From positions 124,001 through 188,000 of the forward strand of contig JAWKKA010000001.1 of the NCBI GenBank assembly GCA_041393495.1: a stretch of 64,000 nucleotides of DNA, in the 5' to 3' direction. A model generated the notes under the pieces. The model was not told the origin of the DNA. It was given only the letters and a program-made list of their open reading frames with translations, and ran no database searches. The position numbers and the translations under genes are program-made. The stretch is from RHKX01 sp041393495. Its GTDB lineage: Bacteria > Actinomycetota > Thermoleophilia > Solirubrobacterales > 70-9. Positions 34,234 through 42,662 of the stretch are shown here, piece by piece (positions within the stretch are counted from its first letter, which is position 1; each line of letters begins with the position of its first letter).

Positions 34234-34892
34234 CGCGCCGCCGCCGGTGGCGGATCGATCCGAGCGCGCTCCGCGGGCAGCGGCCAAAGCCGGCCGATCG
34301 CGGCGCCCAGCGCTGCTCCCGCGAGGACGTCGCTCGGGTAGTGCATGCCGAGGTAGGGGCGGCCGGCGCAGACGAGGGCGGCGACGGCGAGAAGCGGCAG
34401 CCGGGCGGGCGGCGCCACCCGGCCGAGCGCGGTCGCGCCGGCGAGCGATGAGGCAGCGTGCGCGGACGGGAACGAGAACCTGCTCGTCGCCCGTCCGAGC
34501 GGGGGGTACCCCGCGATCGTCGGTCGCCCGCGGCGGCTTCCGGCCTTCACGGCGTAGTTGATCGCGACCGCGGCGGGAGCCGCGACGGCCGCGGCGACGA
34601 AGCGTCGCCGCCGCCGGGCATCGAGCGCGGCGCCGCCCAGCCCGAGCGCCGCCCAACCGATCCCGAGCTCGCCGAAGGCGCCGAGGCCCTGCGCGATCCG
34701 CTCGGCGGAGCGCCGGTGACCGCGCGTCCGTAAGGCGATCAGCAGCGAGCGGTCGAGCCGGCGGGCGACGGGCAGCAGCGAGCCGAGCGGCCGGCGACGG
34801 GCCCGGCCGTGGCTGCGCAGGCAGCGGCCCCGCGCGGGGGGCGGCGCGACGCAGAGGCGGCGCGGCGGGGTGCGATCGAGCAGCGTCGACAC
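34230..34892 (-). CDS. PAP2-superfamily lipid phosphatase
   Basis: 220 residues, several hydrophobic segments. The three PAP2 motifs are KAGSRRGRPTI (motif 1), RFSFPSAHAASSLAGATALG (motif 2, with Ala for the usual Gly in PSGH) and YLGMHYPSDVLAGAALG (motif 3). It probably dephosphorylates a polyprenyl or phosphatidyl phosphate at the membrane. The start is GTG 34892, 8 nt after TATGCT, so leaderless. Coupled to ychF by a 4-nt overlap. Confidence 0.82.
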   Translation of the reverse strand: MSTLLDRTPPRRLCVAPPPARGRCLRSHGRARRRPLGSLLPVARRLDRSLLIALRTRGHRRSAERIAQGLGAFGELGIGWAALGLGGAALDARRRRRFVAAAVAAPAAVAINYAVKAGSRRGRPTIAGYPPLGRATSRFSFPSAHAASSLAGATALGRVAPPARLPLLAVAALVCAGRPYLGMHYPSDVLAGAALGAAIGRLWPLPAERARIDPPPAAAR

Positions 34893-34973
34893 GGCCGCGC
34901 AGCATAGGCGGCAGGCCGCTGGCAGGATCGAAGCCGCTGCCGGCCGCGGGCGCGTCGCCCCCGCGATCGCGGC

Positions 34974-35044
34974 CCATGGCGAGCGGTCGATCGCGGCCGG
35001 CCGGCGGCGGGCTGGCAGACTGCGATCCCATGGCGAGCGGTCGG
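34974..35044 (+). repeat. 17-bp duplication that doubles a start codon
   Basis: CCCATGGCGAGCGGTCG occurs at 34974-34990 and again at 35028-35044, 54 bp apart and in the same frame. Each copy contains an ATG with the reading MASGR. It makes two possible starts for the BtrH-like gene. Confidence 0.8.
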
Positions 35045-36016
35045 ACGGCGACGATGGTCTCGGGCTTCGTGCACCGCCCCGGGCATCACTGCGGCTCGAC
35101 GGCGCTGCGCAACCTGCTCGGCTTCCACGGCGCCGAGATCAGCGAGGAGCTCGCTTTCGGGCTCGGCGCCGGCGCGTGCTTCTACTACCTCTCCGGGGGC
35201 CTGTCGCCGACCCGCTTCACCAACGGCCGGACCGCCAGGCTCGAGGAGGGCTTCCTCGAGCTCACCGACGCGCCGCTGCGACTGCGGACGGCGTCCGACC
35301 CGGAAGACTCGTGGCGGCTCGCTCGCGAGGTCGTCGACGAGGGCCGCCCGGTGCTCCTGCTCACCGACCTCTACTACCTCGACCATTACGGCAACTCGGC
35401 CCACTTCCCGGGCCACGCGGTCGTCCTCGCCGGCTACGACGACGAGTTCGCCTACGTCTCCGACACGGCCTTCGATGAGCTGCAGCGGACCTCGCTGGCC
35501 GGCCTCGCCCGGGCCCGGCACGGCCAGCACCCTTTCTACCCGCTCGCCGGGCAGATGATCGACGTCCCCGGCGAGGCGCCGAGCGTCGCCAGCCTTCGGG
35601 CCGCCGCCCCTGCGGCGATCGCGCGGGCGGCGCAGCTGATGCTCGAGCCCGACCTCGGCGAGGTCGAGGGCCTGCCGGCGTTGCGCCGCTTCGCGGCCGA
35701 GGTCGGCTCGTGGCCGCAGACGGCCGCCGACTGGAGCTGGTCGGCCCGCTTCAACTACCAGGTGATCGAGCGCCGCGGCACCGGCGGCGGCAACTTCCGC
35801 ACCCTCTACTCGCGCTTCCTCGCCGAGGTCGGCCACGCCGAGGGCGCCGCGATCGCTACCGAGGCCGCCGCCGCCTGGACGGCGCTCGCCGCGGAGCTGT
35901 TCGCCGCCAGCGAGAGCGACGAGCCCGACGCCGCGGGCTGGAGGCGGATCGCCGCCGCGGCCGACCGCGTCCTCGCCGACGAGGAGCGCCTCTGGTCGCG
36001 GCTCGCCGCCGCCTGA
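35030..36016 (+). CDS. BtrH N-terminal-domain / DUF4872 protein
   Basis: 328 residues. The N-terminal half matches the BtrH_N fold, a papain/C39-like domain: FVHRPGHHCGSTALRNLL (C21 as candidate nucleophile), HFPGHAVVLAGYDDEFAYVSDT (candidate His and Asp). The C-terminal helical half fits DUF4872. In butirosin synthesis BtrH transfers an acyl group from a carrier protein. No carrier or aminoglycoside genes are seen here, so the substrate is open. I use ATG 35030 (CAGACT 8 nt upstream); ATG 34976 is in frame and duplicated, ATG 35054 is also possible. Confidence 0.7.
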   Translation: MASGRTATMVSGFVHRPGHHCGSTALRNLLGFHGAEISEELAFGLGAGACFYYLSGGLSPTRFTNGRTARLEEGFLELTDAPLRLRTASDPEDSWRLAREVVDEGRPVLLLTDLYYLDHYGNSAHFPGHAVVLAGYDDEFAYVSDTAFDELQRTSLAGLARARHGQHPFYPLAGQMIDVPGEAPSVASLRAAAPAAIARAAQLMLEPDLGEVEGLPALRRFAAEVGSWPQTAADWSWSARFNYQVIERRGTGGGNFRTLYSRFLAEVGHAEGAAIATEAAAAWTALAAELFAASESDEPDAAGWRRIAAAADRVLADEERLWSRLAAA

Positions 36017-36081
36017 GCCCGTCCGCTGCCGGCGAGCCCGGCGACCGCAACCGGACGGTTCCGCCCGGGTTTGTCGTTCCG

Positions 36082-37281
36082 ATGAACGCGCTTCGCGCCG
36101 GCTTGCTCGTGGCCCTGCTGGCGGCCTTCGCCGCCGGCCCGGCGCCGGCGGGCGCCGCCACCGCGACGCGCGGGATCGACTACGACCTCGACGGCTCGCC
36201 GCCCCCGTCGCCGCCGGCGCTGAATCGGCTCGACCTCTACCAGCCCGCTGGCGCGACGCCCGGCGATCGCCGGCCGATCGTCGTCTACGTGCACGGCGGC
36301 GGCTGGCGCAAGGGCGACAAGCGCAACGCGATCGCCGACAAGGTGGACCTGTTCACCGGGGCCGGCTACCTGTTCGCGAGCGTCAACTACCGGCTGTCGC
36401 CGAACCCGATCGATCCCGCCTTCCCGCCCGGCCGGGTCCGCTTCCCCGCTCACCCCGACGACGTCGGCGAGGCGGTCGGCTGGATCGATCGCAACGTCGC
36501 CGACTGGGGCGGCGACCCCACGCGAATCATCCTGGTCGGCCACTCGGCCGGCGCGCAGATCATCGCGCTGCTCGCGACCGACCGCCGCTACGTCGGCCGC
36601 TGGGGCGTCGACCGGCGCCAGATCGTCGCCGCCGTCCCGCTCGACGGCGGCTACGACGTTACCCGCACGGCGATGACCGGCTCGCCCCGCATGCGGATGC
36701 TCTTCTACAACGCCTTCGCGACGCCGGCCGAGAACGCCGTCGATGACGCCTGGGCACGGGCCTCGCCGGTCCGCTTCGCCGGCCCGGACGACCCGGCGAT
36801 GCTCGCGGTCACGCAGGCCGCCCAGTCGCCCCGCATCGCCGCGAGCGCCGCGCTCGTCGATGCCCTCGGCGGCGCCCCGAGCGAGCTCCTGGCCGTCCCC
36901 TACGACCACGGCGCGATCAACCGGGCCGTCGGCTCGGCCGACGATCCGGCTGGCGAGACCGACGCGATCATGACCTTCATCGACCGTGCCCTCGCGGCGG
37001 CACGGCCGCCGCGGACGGTGATCACCGCGCACCCGCCGAGGCGGGTCGAGCTGCGCCGCCACCAGCGGCGGGCGCGCGTCCGCTTCCGCTTCGCGGCCCG
37101 GGGCGAGGCGCGCGCGTTCGAATGCCGGCTCAACGACCGCAGCTTCCGGCGCTGCTCGTCGCCGCAGCGCTACCGGCTGCGCCGCGGCCGGCACCGCTTC
37201 CGGGTCCGCGCGATCGGCGCGGACGGCGCCCGCGGCCCTGCCGAGGGCTTCCGGTTCCGGGTCGTCGGGCACCGCCGCTAG
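36082..37281 (+). CDS. secreted alpha/beta-hydrolase (HGGG/GHSAG esterase)
   Basis: 399 residues with a Sec signal peptide (about 1-26, MNALRAGLLVALLAAF, cleavage near AGAA). It is a hormone-sensitive-lipase/BD-FAE-like esterase: oxyanion HGGG (71-74), nucleophile elbow VGHSAGAQ, catalytic His in PYDHGAI. After the catalytic domain come about 80 residues with FECRLNDRSFRRCSSP and RYRLRRGRHRFRVRAIGADG, a Cys-bearing beta repeat I associate with exported Thermoleophilia proteins. Substrate unknown, extracellular ester or acylated sugar likely. Confidence 0.8.
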   Translation: MNALRAGLLVALLAAFAAGPAPAGAATATRGIDYDLDGSPPPSPPALNRLDLYQPAGATPGDRRPIVVYVHGGGWRKGDKRNAIADKVDLFTGAGYLFASVNYRLSPNPIDPAFPPGRVRFPAHPDDVGEAVGWIDRNVADWGGDPTRIILVGHSAGAQIIALLATDRRYVGRWGVDRRQIVAAVPLDGGYDVTRTAMTGSPRMRMLFYNAFATPAENAVDDAWARASPVRFAGPDDPAMLAVTQAAQSPRIAASAALVDALGGAPSELLAVPYDHGAINRAVGSADDPAGETDAIMTFIDRALAAARPPRTVITAHPPRRVELRRHQRRARVRFRFAARGEARAFECRLNDRSFRRCSSPQRYRLRRGRHRFRVRAIGADGARGPAEGFRFRVVGHRR

Positions 37282-37327
37282 CGGCCGCGGCGGCATCCGA
37301 TCCGGCCCGTGCCGACGACGGCGCGGG

Positions 37328-37951
37328 CTATCCGGCGGGCGGCCTGACGAGCCGCGTGAACGAGCCCAGCCAGGGCCCGGAGCGGCGGTCGAACGCGAGC
37401 CCCGCCGCGGCGCCGAGCCGCTCGACCTTGGCCGGCGTCGTGAAGTGCGGGTCGCCGAAGAGCTCGCCGACGACGAGGCGTCCGCCGGGGCGGAGGACCC
37501 GGCCGACCTCGGCCATCGCCGCGCGCTGGTCGGGGATCTCGCCGAGCACGGTCGTCAGCACGACGGCATCGAAGCTCGCGTCCGGGTAGGGGAGCGCGGC
37601 GGCGTCGCCGCGCGTCGCCGTCAGGTTGGCGAGGCCGCGTTCGCCGCCGCGTCGCATGGTGTGGTCGAGCATCTCCTGCTGGATGTCGAACAGCTCGACG
37701 CGGCCCTCCGCCCCGACCCAGGCGGCGAGGTCGAGCGAGTAGTAGCCGGTCCCGGGGCCGATCTCGAGGACGGTCTCGCCAACAGCCGGGGAGAGGACGT
37801 CGCGGAGGCGTCCGCGCGTGATCAGCGGGTGCGGCGCCTCGACCCAGAAGCGCTGCGAGTACGGGCAGGCGGACGGGTTCCGTCGCCACCACAGCGCCGC
37901 GGCGAGTGTCGCGGCGATGGCAGCGGCGGCACCGACGCGAAGGCGGCTCAG
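37328..37951 (-). CDS. SAM-dependent methyltransferase with N-terminal anchor, CTG start
   Basis: Class-I methyltransferase, 207 residues. A short hydrophobic N-terminus (VGAAAAIAATLAAALWW) precedes NPSACPYSQRFWVEAPHPLI, then motif I VLEIGPGTGYYSLDLA, an acidic loop (VELFDIQQEML), and VVLTTVLGEIPDQ with RVLRPGGRLVVGELFG. No ATG/GTG/TTG is in frame ahead of the conserved part. The frame begins at CTG 37951, overlapping the upstream stop as CTGA, the same layout as hemC. Starting at ATG 37672 would destroy the SAM-binding fold. Substrate unknown. Confidence 0.75.
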   Translation of the reverse strand: MSRLRVGAAAAIAATLAAALWWRRNPSACPYSQRFWVEAPHPLITRGRLRDVLSPAVGETVLEIGPGTGYYSLDLAAWVGAEGRVELFDIQQEMLDHTMRRGGERGLANLTATRGDAAALPYPDASFDAVVLTTVLGEIPDQRAAMAEVGRVLRPGGRLVVGELFGDPHFTTPAKVERLGAAAGLAFDRRSGPWLGSFTRLVRPPAG

Positions 37952-38160
37952 AACCCGACCTTGTGCTCGTCGCCGGCGGTCTTGACGAAGACGAGCTTGT
38001 CGAGGAACAGCTCGACCTCGGCGTCCTCGCTTCTGACCCGATGCCAGCCGCCGCGGCCGAGCGCGGTCCGCAGGCCGTCGAGCTCGTCGTCGGCGAGCCG
38101 CAGGGCAAGGACCTGCCCGCCGTCGAAGCCGACCTCGATCCGTCGCAGGTTGGCGGCCAT
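37948..38160 (-). CDS. 70-residue conserved-looking small protein
   Basis: MAANLRRIEVGFDGGQVLAL opens a compact alpha/beta protein with no cysteine and no helix long enough for the membrane (LRLADDELDGLRTALGRGGW, VELFLDKLVFVKT). ATG 38160 lies 11 bp after the methylmalonyl-CoA-epimerase stop, in a likely operon. I do not recognise the family. Its stop overlaps the CTG start of the methyltransferase. Confidence 0.65.
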   Translation of the reverse strand: MAANLRRIEVGFDGGQVLALRLADDELDGLRTALGRGGWHRVRSEDAEVELFLDKLVFVKTAGDEHKVGF

Positions 38161-38171
38161 CGACGTTCTCC

Positions 38172-38579
38172 TCAGTGCTCGCGGGGCTGGACGATCTCGG
38201 TCAGGACCCCGCCGGTCGAGCGCGGATGCAGGAACGCGACGCGACTCCGGCGGATCCCGATCCGGGGCGAGGAGTCGATCAGCTCGACGCCGGCGGCGGC
38301 GAGCCGGCCGAGGGTGGCATCGATGTCCGCCACGGCGTAGGCGACGTGATGCAGGCCCGGCCCGTTGCGGGCCAGGAACCGGCCGACCGGGGTGTCCTCG
38401 CCGAGCGGGCTGAGCAACTCGACGTGGCCGTCGCCGACGTCGAGGAGGACGGCCTCGACGCCCTGCTCGGTGACGACCTCGCGGTGGACCAGCGGCATCG
38501 CGAAAGTCCCCTCGTAGAGCTCGATCGCCGCCTCGAGGTCCGCGACGGCGACGCCGGTGTGGTCGATCCGGTCGAACAT
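38172..38579 (-). CDS. mce: methylmalonyl-CoA epimerase
   Basis: Glyoxalase/VOC-fold epimerase, 135 residues, interconverting (R)- and (S)-methylmalonyl-CoA in propionyl-CoA metabolism. Metal and fold markers are RIDHTGVAVADLEAAIELYE (His7), HVELLSPLGEDTPVGRFLA (Glu about 55), GLHHVAYAVADIDATLGRL (His about 77) and VLTEIVQP (Glu near the end). The mutase genes are not in the window. It lies 53 bp after ftsH on the same strand. Confidence 0.92.
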   Translation of the reverse strand: MFDRIDHTGVAVADLEAAIELYEGTFAMPLVHREVVTEQGVEAVLLDVGDGHVELLSPLGEDTPVGRFLARNGPGLHHVAYAVADIDATLGRLAAAGVELIDSSPRIGIRRSRVAFLHPRSTGGVLTEIVQPREH

Positions 38580-38632
38580 CGGCCGGGAGTCTATTTCACC
38601 GCCGGCGCCGATCGATCGCGGCTGCCGGCCGG

Positions 38633-40252
38633 TCAGGGCCCGGTCGCGGGCGGGGGCGTCGAGCCGCGCCGGCGCGACCCGGCATCCTGATCGGCCCGCG
38701 CGACGGCGGCCGCGCCGTTGCCCGACGGCGCGGCCCCGGCGTCGGGCTCGGGGAACTCCGGCTCCGGGGCAAAGGCGCCATGGGCTGCCATCATCGCCGC
38801 GATCTCGCCCTGCTCGATGACCTCATCGACGAGCAGCCGCCGGGCGATCTCATCGAGCAGGCCGCGATGCTGGGTCAGCAGCCGGTTGGCACCCCGGTAG
38901 GCCTCCTCGGCGATCTCGTTGACCTCCTCGTCGCGGCGCTGGCGCATCATCTCCGAGACGTTCCAGTCGTTGGCCGGGACCTGGTGGGAGCGGATCGACG
39001 TCCCCATCCCGTACTCGTAGACCATCGACCGTGCGATCGTCGTCACCTTGGCGAGGTCGTCGGAGGCGCCCGTCGTGACCCGCCCGAACGCGATCTGCTC
39101 GGCGACCCGGCCCGCGAGCAGCACCTTCATGTAGTCGATCAGCTCGTGGCGGGACTTCAGGTAACGGTCCTCCTGCGGGAGGTTGAGCGTGTAGCCGAGC
39201 GCCTTGCCGCGGGGCACGATCGAGACCTTCTGGACCTTGTCGACGGTCGGCAACAGCTCCGAGACGAGCGCGTGGCCGGCCTCGTGCCAGGCGACGACGC
39301 GCTTCTCGTGGTCGGTGATGATCTTCCGGCTCTGCAGGCCGGCGACGACCCGCTCGAATGCGTTGTCGAAGTCGGACTGGGCGATGAACGGCCGTTTGTT
39401 GCGGCCGGCCTGGATCGCCGCCTCGTTGCAGAGGTTGGCGAGGTCGGCACCGGTCAGCCCGGAGGTGTGGCGCGCGACCCGGTTCAGGTCGATGTCCTGG
39501 CCGAGCGGCTTGCCGCGGGTGTGGACGGCGAGGATGTCCTCGCGACCACGGAGGTCGGGCGGCGGCACGAAGACCTGGCGGTCGAAGCGACCCGGCCGGA
39601 GCAGCGCCGGGTCGAGCTGATCGAGCAGGTTCGACGCCGCCATCACGACGATGTTCTCGCTCGACTCGAACCCGTCCATCTCGACGAGGAGCTGGTTGAG
39701 CGTCTGGTCGCGCTCGCCGGACACGTCGTTGCCGCGGGCGCTGCCGACCGCGTCGAGCTCGTCGATGAAGAGGATCGCCGGCGCGTGGTCGCGAGCCTCC
39801 TTGAAGAGGCGACGGATCCGCGCCGCGCCGAGCCCGGCGAACATCTCGACGAACGAGGAGGCCGACTGGCTGAAGAAGTTGGCCCCCGACTCGTGGGCGA
39901 CGGCCTTGGCGAGCATCGTCTTACCGGTGCCGGGCGGGCCGTGCAGGAGGATCCCCTTCGGGACCTTCGCGCCGAGGTCCTTGAACCGCTTCGGGTCGGA
40001 GAGGAACTCGACCACCTCGCGGAGCTCGTCCTTGGTGCTCTCGACGCCGGCGATGTCCTCCCAGCGGACGCCGCTCCGCTTCGATGCCCTGATCTCCTGC
40101 GGCTTCGTCCTCGGCATAACCGCGAGCATCCGGAACATCACGTAGAGCAGCAGGACGATGAACACGATCGAGAAGACCGGCATCCACTGCGCCAGGTCGT
40201 CGAGGATCTGATCCGTGTTGATCGCCGTCAGCAGGCTCATCCACAGGCCCAT
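38633..40252 (-). CDS. ftsH: FtsH-type AAA+ membrane protease with a single N-terminal helix
   Basis: ATP-dependent zinc metalloprotease, 539 residues. AAA+ module: GPPGTGKT (105-112), LFIDEL (162-167), SRH-type arginines in DPALLRPGRFDR (214-225); pore loop FVEMFAGLG. The M41 protease has HEAGH (323-327) and the third zinc ligand in TGASDDLAK. Normal FtsH has two helices around a 70-100-residue extracytoplasmic domain; here only one helix (about 22-46) precedes the AAA+ module, so that domain is missing. The C-terminus is a Pro/Ala/Gly-rich tail. It lies 21 bp after the DUF1385 gene. Confidence 0.9.
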   Translation of the reverse strand: MGLWMSLLTAINTDQILDDLAQWMPVFSIVFIVLLLYVMFRMLAVMPRTKPQEIRASKRSGVRWEDIAGVESTKDELREVVEFLSDPKRFKDLGAKVPKGILLHGPPGTGKTMLAKAVAHESGANFFSQSASSFVEMFAGLGAARIRRLFKEARDHAPAILFIDELDAVGSARGNDVSGERDQTLNQLLVEMDGFESSENIVVMAASNLLDQLDPALLRPGRFDRQVFVPPPDLRGREDILAVHTRGKPLGQDIDLNRVARHTSGLTGADLANLCNEAAIQAGRNKRPFIAQSDFDNAFERVVAGLQSRKIITDHEKRVVAWHEAGHALVSELLPTVDKVQKVSIVPRGKALGYTLNLPQEDRYLKSRHELIDYMKVLLAGRVAEQIAFGRVTTGASDDLAKVTTIARSMVYEYGMGTSIRSHQVPANDWNVSEMMRQRRDEEVNEIAEEAYRGANRLLTQHRGLLDEIARRLLVDEVIEQGEIAAMMAAHGAFAPEPEFPEPDAGAAPSGNGAAAVARADQDAGSRRRGSTPPPATGP

Positions 40253-40273
40253 CGGCAGATCCGGGGGCCCCGT

Positions 40274-41149
40274 TTAGCCGCGCTCGGCGGCGAGCAGGGC
40301 ATCGAGGGCCGTGACCGCCACCTCGAGCTGGTCGGGGGTCGGCTCACGGGTCGCGAAGCTCGCCTGGATGAAGTGCCCGGAGGCGTGGACGGCGCGCCCG
40401 ACCGGCGAGTCGGGATGCCGTTCGGCGGCGACGAAGACCTCGACTGCGAGCGACAGCGCCGCCACGCCGCCAGCCGCGCGCGCCAGCCGCCCGGGGCGTT
40501 CGACGAGTCGCTCGACGAGGAGCTGGCCGGCGAGCGAGAAGGCGAGCATCGGGCCGATCAGGTTCGACCCGCAGCGCTCGTGCTCCTTCGGGACCTCGGC
40601 CGGGTCGCGGTCCTGCTCGTAGCCGCCGATCGACTTGTGCTCGGCGGCGTGGTAGGCGGCGAGATCGGATCCCGCCAGCGAGACGAGGGCGGGGATGAAC
40701 CCGAGCGCTGCCGCGATTCCCTCGCGGACCGGCTTGGCCGGTCCCCGGCCGCGGATCCGGTTGCCGGCGACCGAGCAGGCGATGCCGGCGCCGAGGACGC
40801 GGGGGTCCTCGAACGGCAGCCGTGCCGAGGGGACCGACATCCGTGCGATCGGGATCACCGCGAACGCCTCGGCGAGGCGCAGCGGGCCGCGCATGATCGG
40901 CACCTTCACGAAGCGGTTGCCGCCGAAGTTCGGCTTCCGGCCGGCGGCGACGTCGATCGTTCCGTCGCCCGCCCGGGCCGCCGCCGCCCAGCAGGTCGGG
41001 CCGTGAATCAGCAGGCCGTTGCGGAGCGCCATCCCGCCGAGCCGCAGCTTCTCGGCTCGGCTCGGCTCGCCGCCGTTGGCCGAGGCGCCGTTCGTCGAGG
41101 GGCCGAGCCCGCCCGCCGGCGTGTCTGGGGTCTGCTCGGCTCCGCCCAT
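40274..41149 (-). CDS. DUF1385 membrane protein
   Basis: 291 residues, DUF1385 family. The family markers are LRLGGMALRNGLLIHGP, GNRFVKVPIMRGPLRLAEAF, YHAAEHKSIGGYEQ (about 192) and HERCGSNLIGPMLAF (about 216). Several hydrophobic segments follow; the family is predicted membrane-bound and is sometimes called a metal-dependent enzyme, without proof. The first 35 residues are a low-complexity Gly/Pro/Ala stretch. It is upstream of ftsH in the same unit. TAACCT ends 9 nt before ATG 41149. Confidence 0.85.
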   Translation of the reverse strand: MGGAEQTPDTPAGGLGPSTNGASANGGEPSRAEKLRLGGMALRNGLLIHGPTCWAAAARAGDGTIDVAAGRKPNFGGNRFVKVPIMRGPLRLAEAFAVIPIARMSVPSARLPFEDPRVLGAGIACSVAGNRIRGRGPAKPVREGIAAALGFIPALVSLAGSDLAAYHAAEHKSIGGYEQDRDPAEVPKEHERCGSNLIGPMLAFSLAGQLLVERLVERPGRLARAAGGVAALSLAVEVFVAAERHPDSPVGRAVHASGHFIQASFATREPTPDQLEVAVTALDALLAAERG

Positions 41150-41236
41150 CGGCTGTCCAGGTTAGCGACGCTCCCGCGGCTTCCTGCCTTGCGCCCGTGG
41201 ATGCTTCCGGCCTTGCGCGTCTGGATACTGGGGCCG

Positions 41237-42592
41237 GTGAGCGACCGACTCTTCGAGAGCGAGGGCACGTCCGGGGTCGGAGCGGGCTCGGGCGCCGGGG
41301 TACCGTTGGCGGTGCGGATGCGCCCGCGGACGCTCGCCGACCTGGTCGGCCAGGAGCACCTGCTCGGCGCCGGCTCGACGCTGCGCACCGCGATCGAGCG
41401 CGGCGAGCCACACTCGATGGTCCTCTACGGTCCGCCCGGGAGCGGGAAGACGACGATCGCCCGGATCGTCGCCACGGCGGCCGACGGCGCCTTCGAGGAG
41501 GAGTCGGCCGTCAACGCCGGCCGCGCCGAGGTTCGCGCGATGCTCGTCCGCGCCGAGGAGCGGCGGCGAAGCGGTCGCCGGACGGTCTTCTTCCTCGACG
41601 AGATCCACCGCTTCAACAAGGCCCAGCAGGACGCCTTGCTGCCCGCGGTCGAGGACGGCCTGGTGACGCTGATCGGAGCGACGACCGAGAACCCCTACTT
41701 CGAGGTCAACTCGGCGCTGCTCTCGCGGGCGCAGGTCTATGAGCTGCGAGCGCTCGACGAGGAGGCGGTCGCGGAGCTGCTGCGCCGGGCGCTGGCCGAC
41801 CCCGAGCGCGGCCTGCCCGACCCGCCGCAGCTCGACGACGACGCGCTCGCGATGATCGCGGCGCGGGCCGGCGGCGACGCCCGGACCGCGCTCGGGGCGC
41901 TCGAGCGGGCCGCGGCGGCGGTCGGGCCGGGCGGTCGCGTCGACCTCGCCGCCGCCGCGGATGCGCTGCAGAGGCGGGCGGTGCTCTACGACAAGGGCGG
42001 CGACCGCCATTACGACTACATCTCCGCCTGGATCAAGGCGACGCGGAACTCCGACGTCGACGCGTCGATCTACTACCTGGCGGCGATGCTCGCGGGCGGC
42101 GAGGATCCCCGCTTCATCGCCCGCCGGATGGTGATCTTCGCCTCCGAGGATGTCGGCAACGCGAGCCCGCAGGCCCTCGCCGTGGCGACGGCGGCGGCGG
42201 CCGCGGTCGACCGCGTCGGGCTGCCCGAGTGCCGGATCAACCTCGCCCAGGCGGCCGTCTACCTGGCGTTGGCGCCGAAGAGCAACGCCTCCTACAAGGC
42301 GCTGCTCGCCGCCGAGGAGCACGTCCGCCGCCACGGCGCCGCCGAGCCTCCGGCGGCGATCCGCGACAGCCACTACCCGGGCGCGAAGGAGCTCGGCCGC
42401 GGCGCCGGCTACCGCTACCCCCATGACGAGCCCGGCGGCGTCAGCGACCAGCGCACGCTCCCCGACGCCCTCGGCGATGCCCGCTTCTACGAGCCGACCG
42501 ACCGCGGCTTCGAGGTGGAGCTGGCCGAGCGGCTGCGGCGCCGAAGGCCGGGGGCGGGCGGGCCCGTCGGCGCCGACCCGTCCGGCGACTGA
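41237..42592 (+). CDS. rarA: replication-associated recombination ATPase RarA/MgsA
   Basis: AAA+ clamp-loader-like ATPase, 451 residues, acting at stalled forks. Markers: RPRTLADLVGQEHLLG (about 30), Walker A GPPGSGKTT (65-73), sensor FFLDEIHRFNKAQQDALLP, ATTENPYFEVNSALLSRAQV, RAGGDARTALGAL, and the C-terminal tetramerisation region DKGGDRHYDYISAWIKATRN, then MVIFASEDVGNASPQAL and YPHDEPGG. Start GTG 41237 lies 7 nt after GATACT. Alternative upstream starts are not homologous. Confidence 0.93.
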   Translation: MSDRLFESEGTSGVGAGSGAGVPLAVRMRPRTLADLVGQEHLLGAGSTLRTAIERGEPHSMVLYGPPGSGKTTIARIVATAADGAFEEESAVNAGRAEVRAMLVRAEERRRSGRRTVFFLDEIHRFNKAQQDALLPAVEDGLVTLIGATTENPYFEVNSALLSRAQVYELRALDEEAVAELLRRALADPERGLPDPPQLDDDALAMIAARAGGDARTALGALERAAAAVGPGGRVDLAAAADALQRRAVLYDKGGDRHYDYISAWIKATRNSDVDASIYYLAAMLAGGEDPRFIARRMVIFASEDVGNASPQALAVATAAAAAVDRVGLPECRINLAQAAVYLALAPKSNASYKALLAAEEHVRRHGAAEPPAAIRDSHYPGAKELGRGAGYRYPHDEPGGVSDQRTLPDALGDARFYEPTDRGFEVELAERLRRRRPGAGGPVGADPSGD

Positions 42593-42662
42593 GGCGGCGA
42601 CCGGGACCGGACCGGCACCGCGATCGGATACCGATCCGATCATCTAGGCTCCGCCCGGGTCG

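Noticed and set aside
38780..41236. Very long open frame on the plus strand opposite ftsH and DUF1385, continuous with rarA
   Set aside because: The antisense part has no family motif, and its residues mirror the other strand's codons. In DNA this rich in G and C, stop codons are rare in shadow frames. Only the segment from GTG 41237 is coding.
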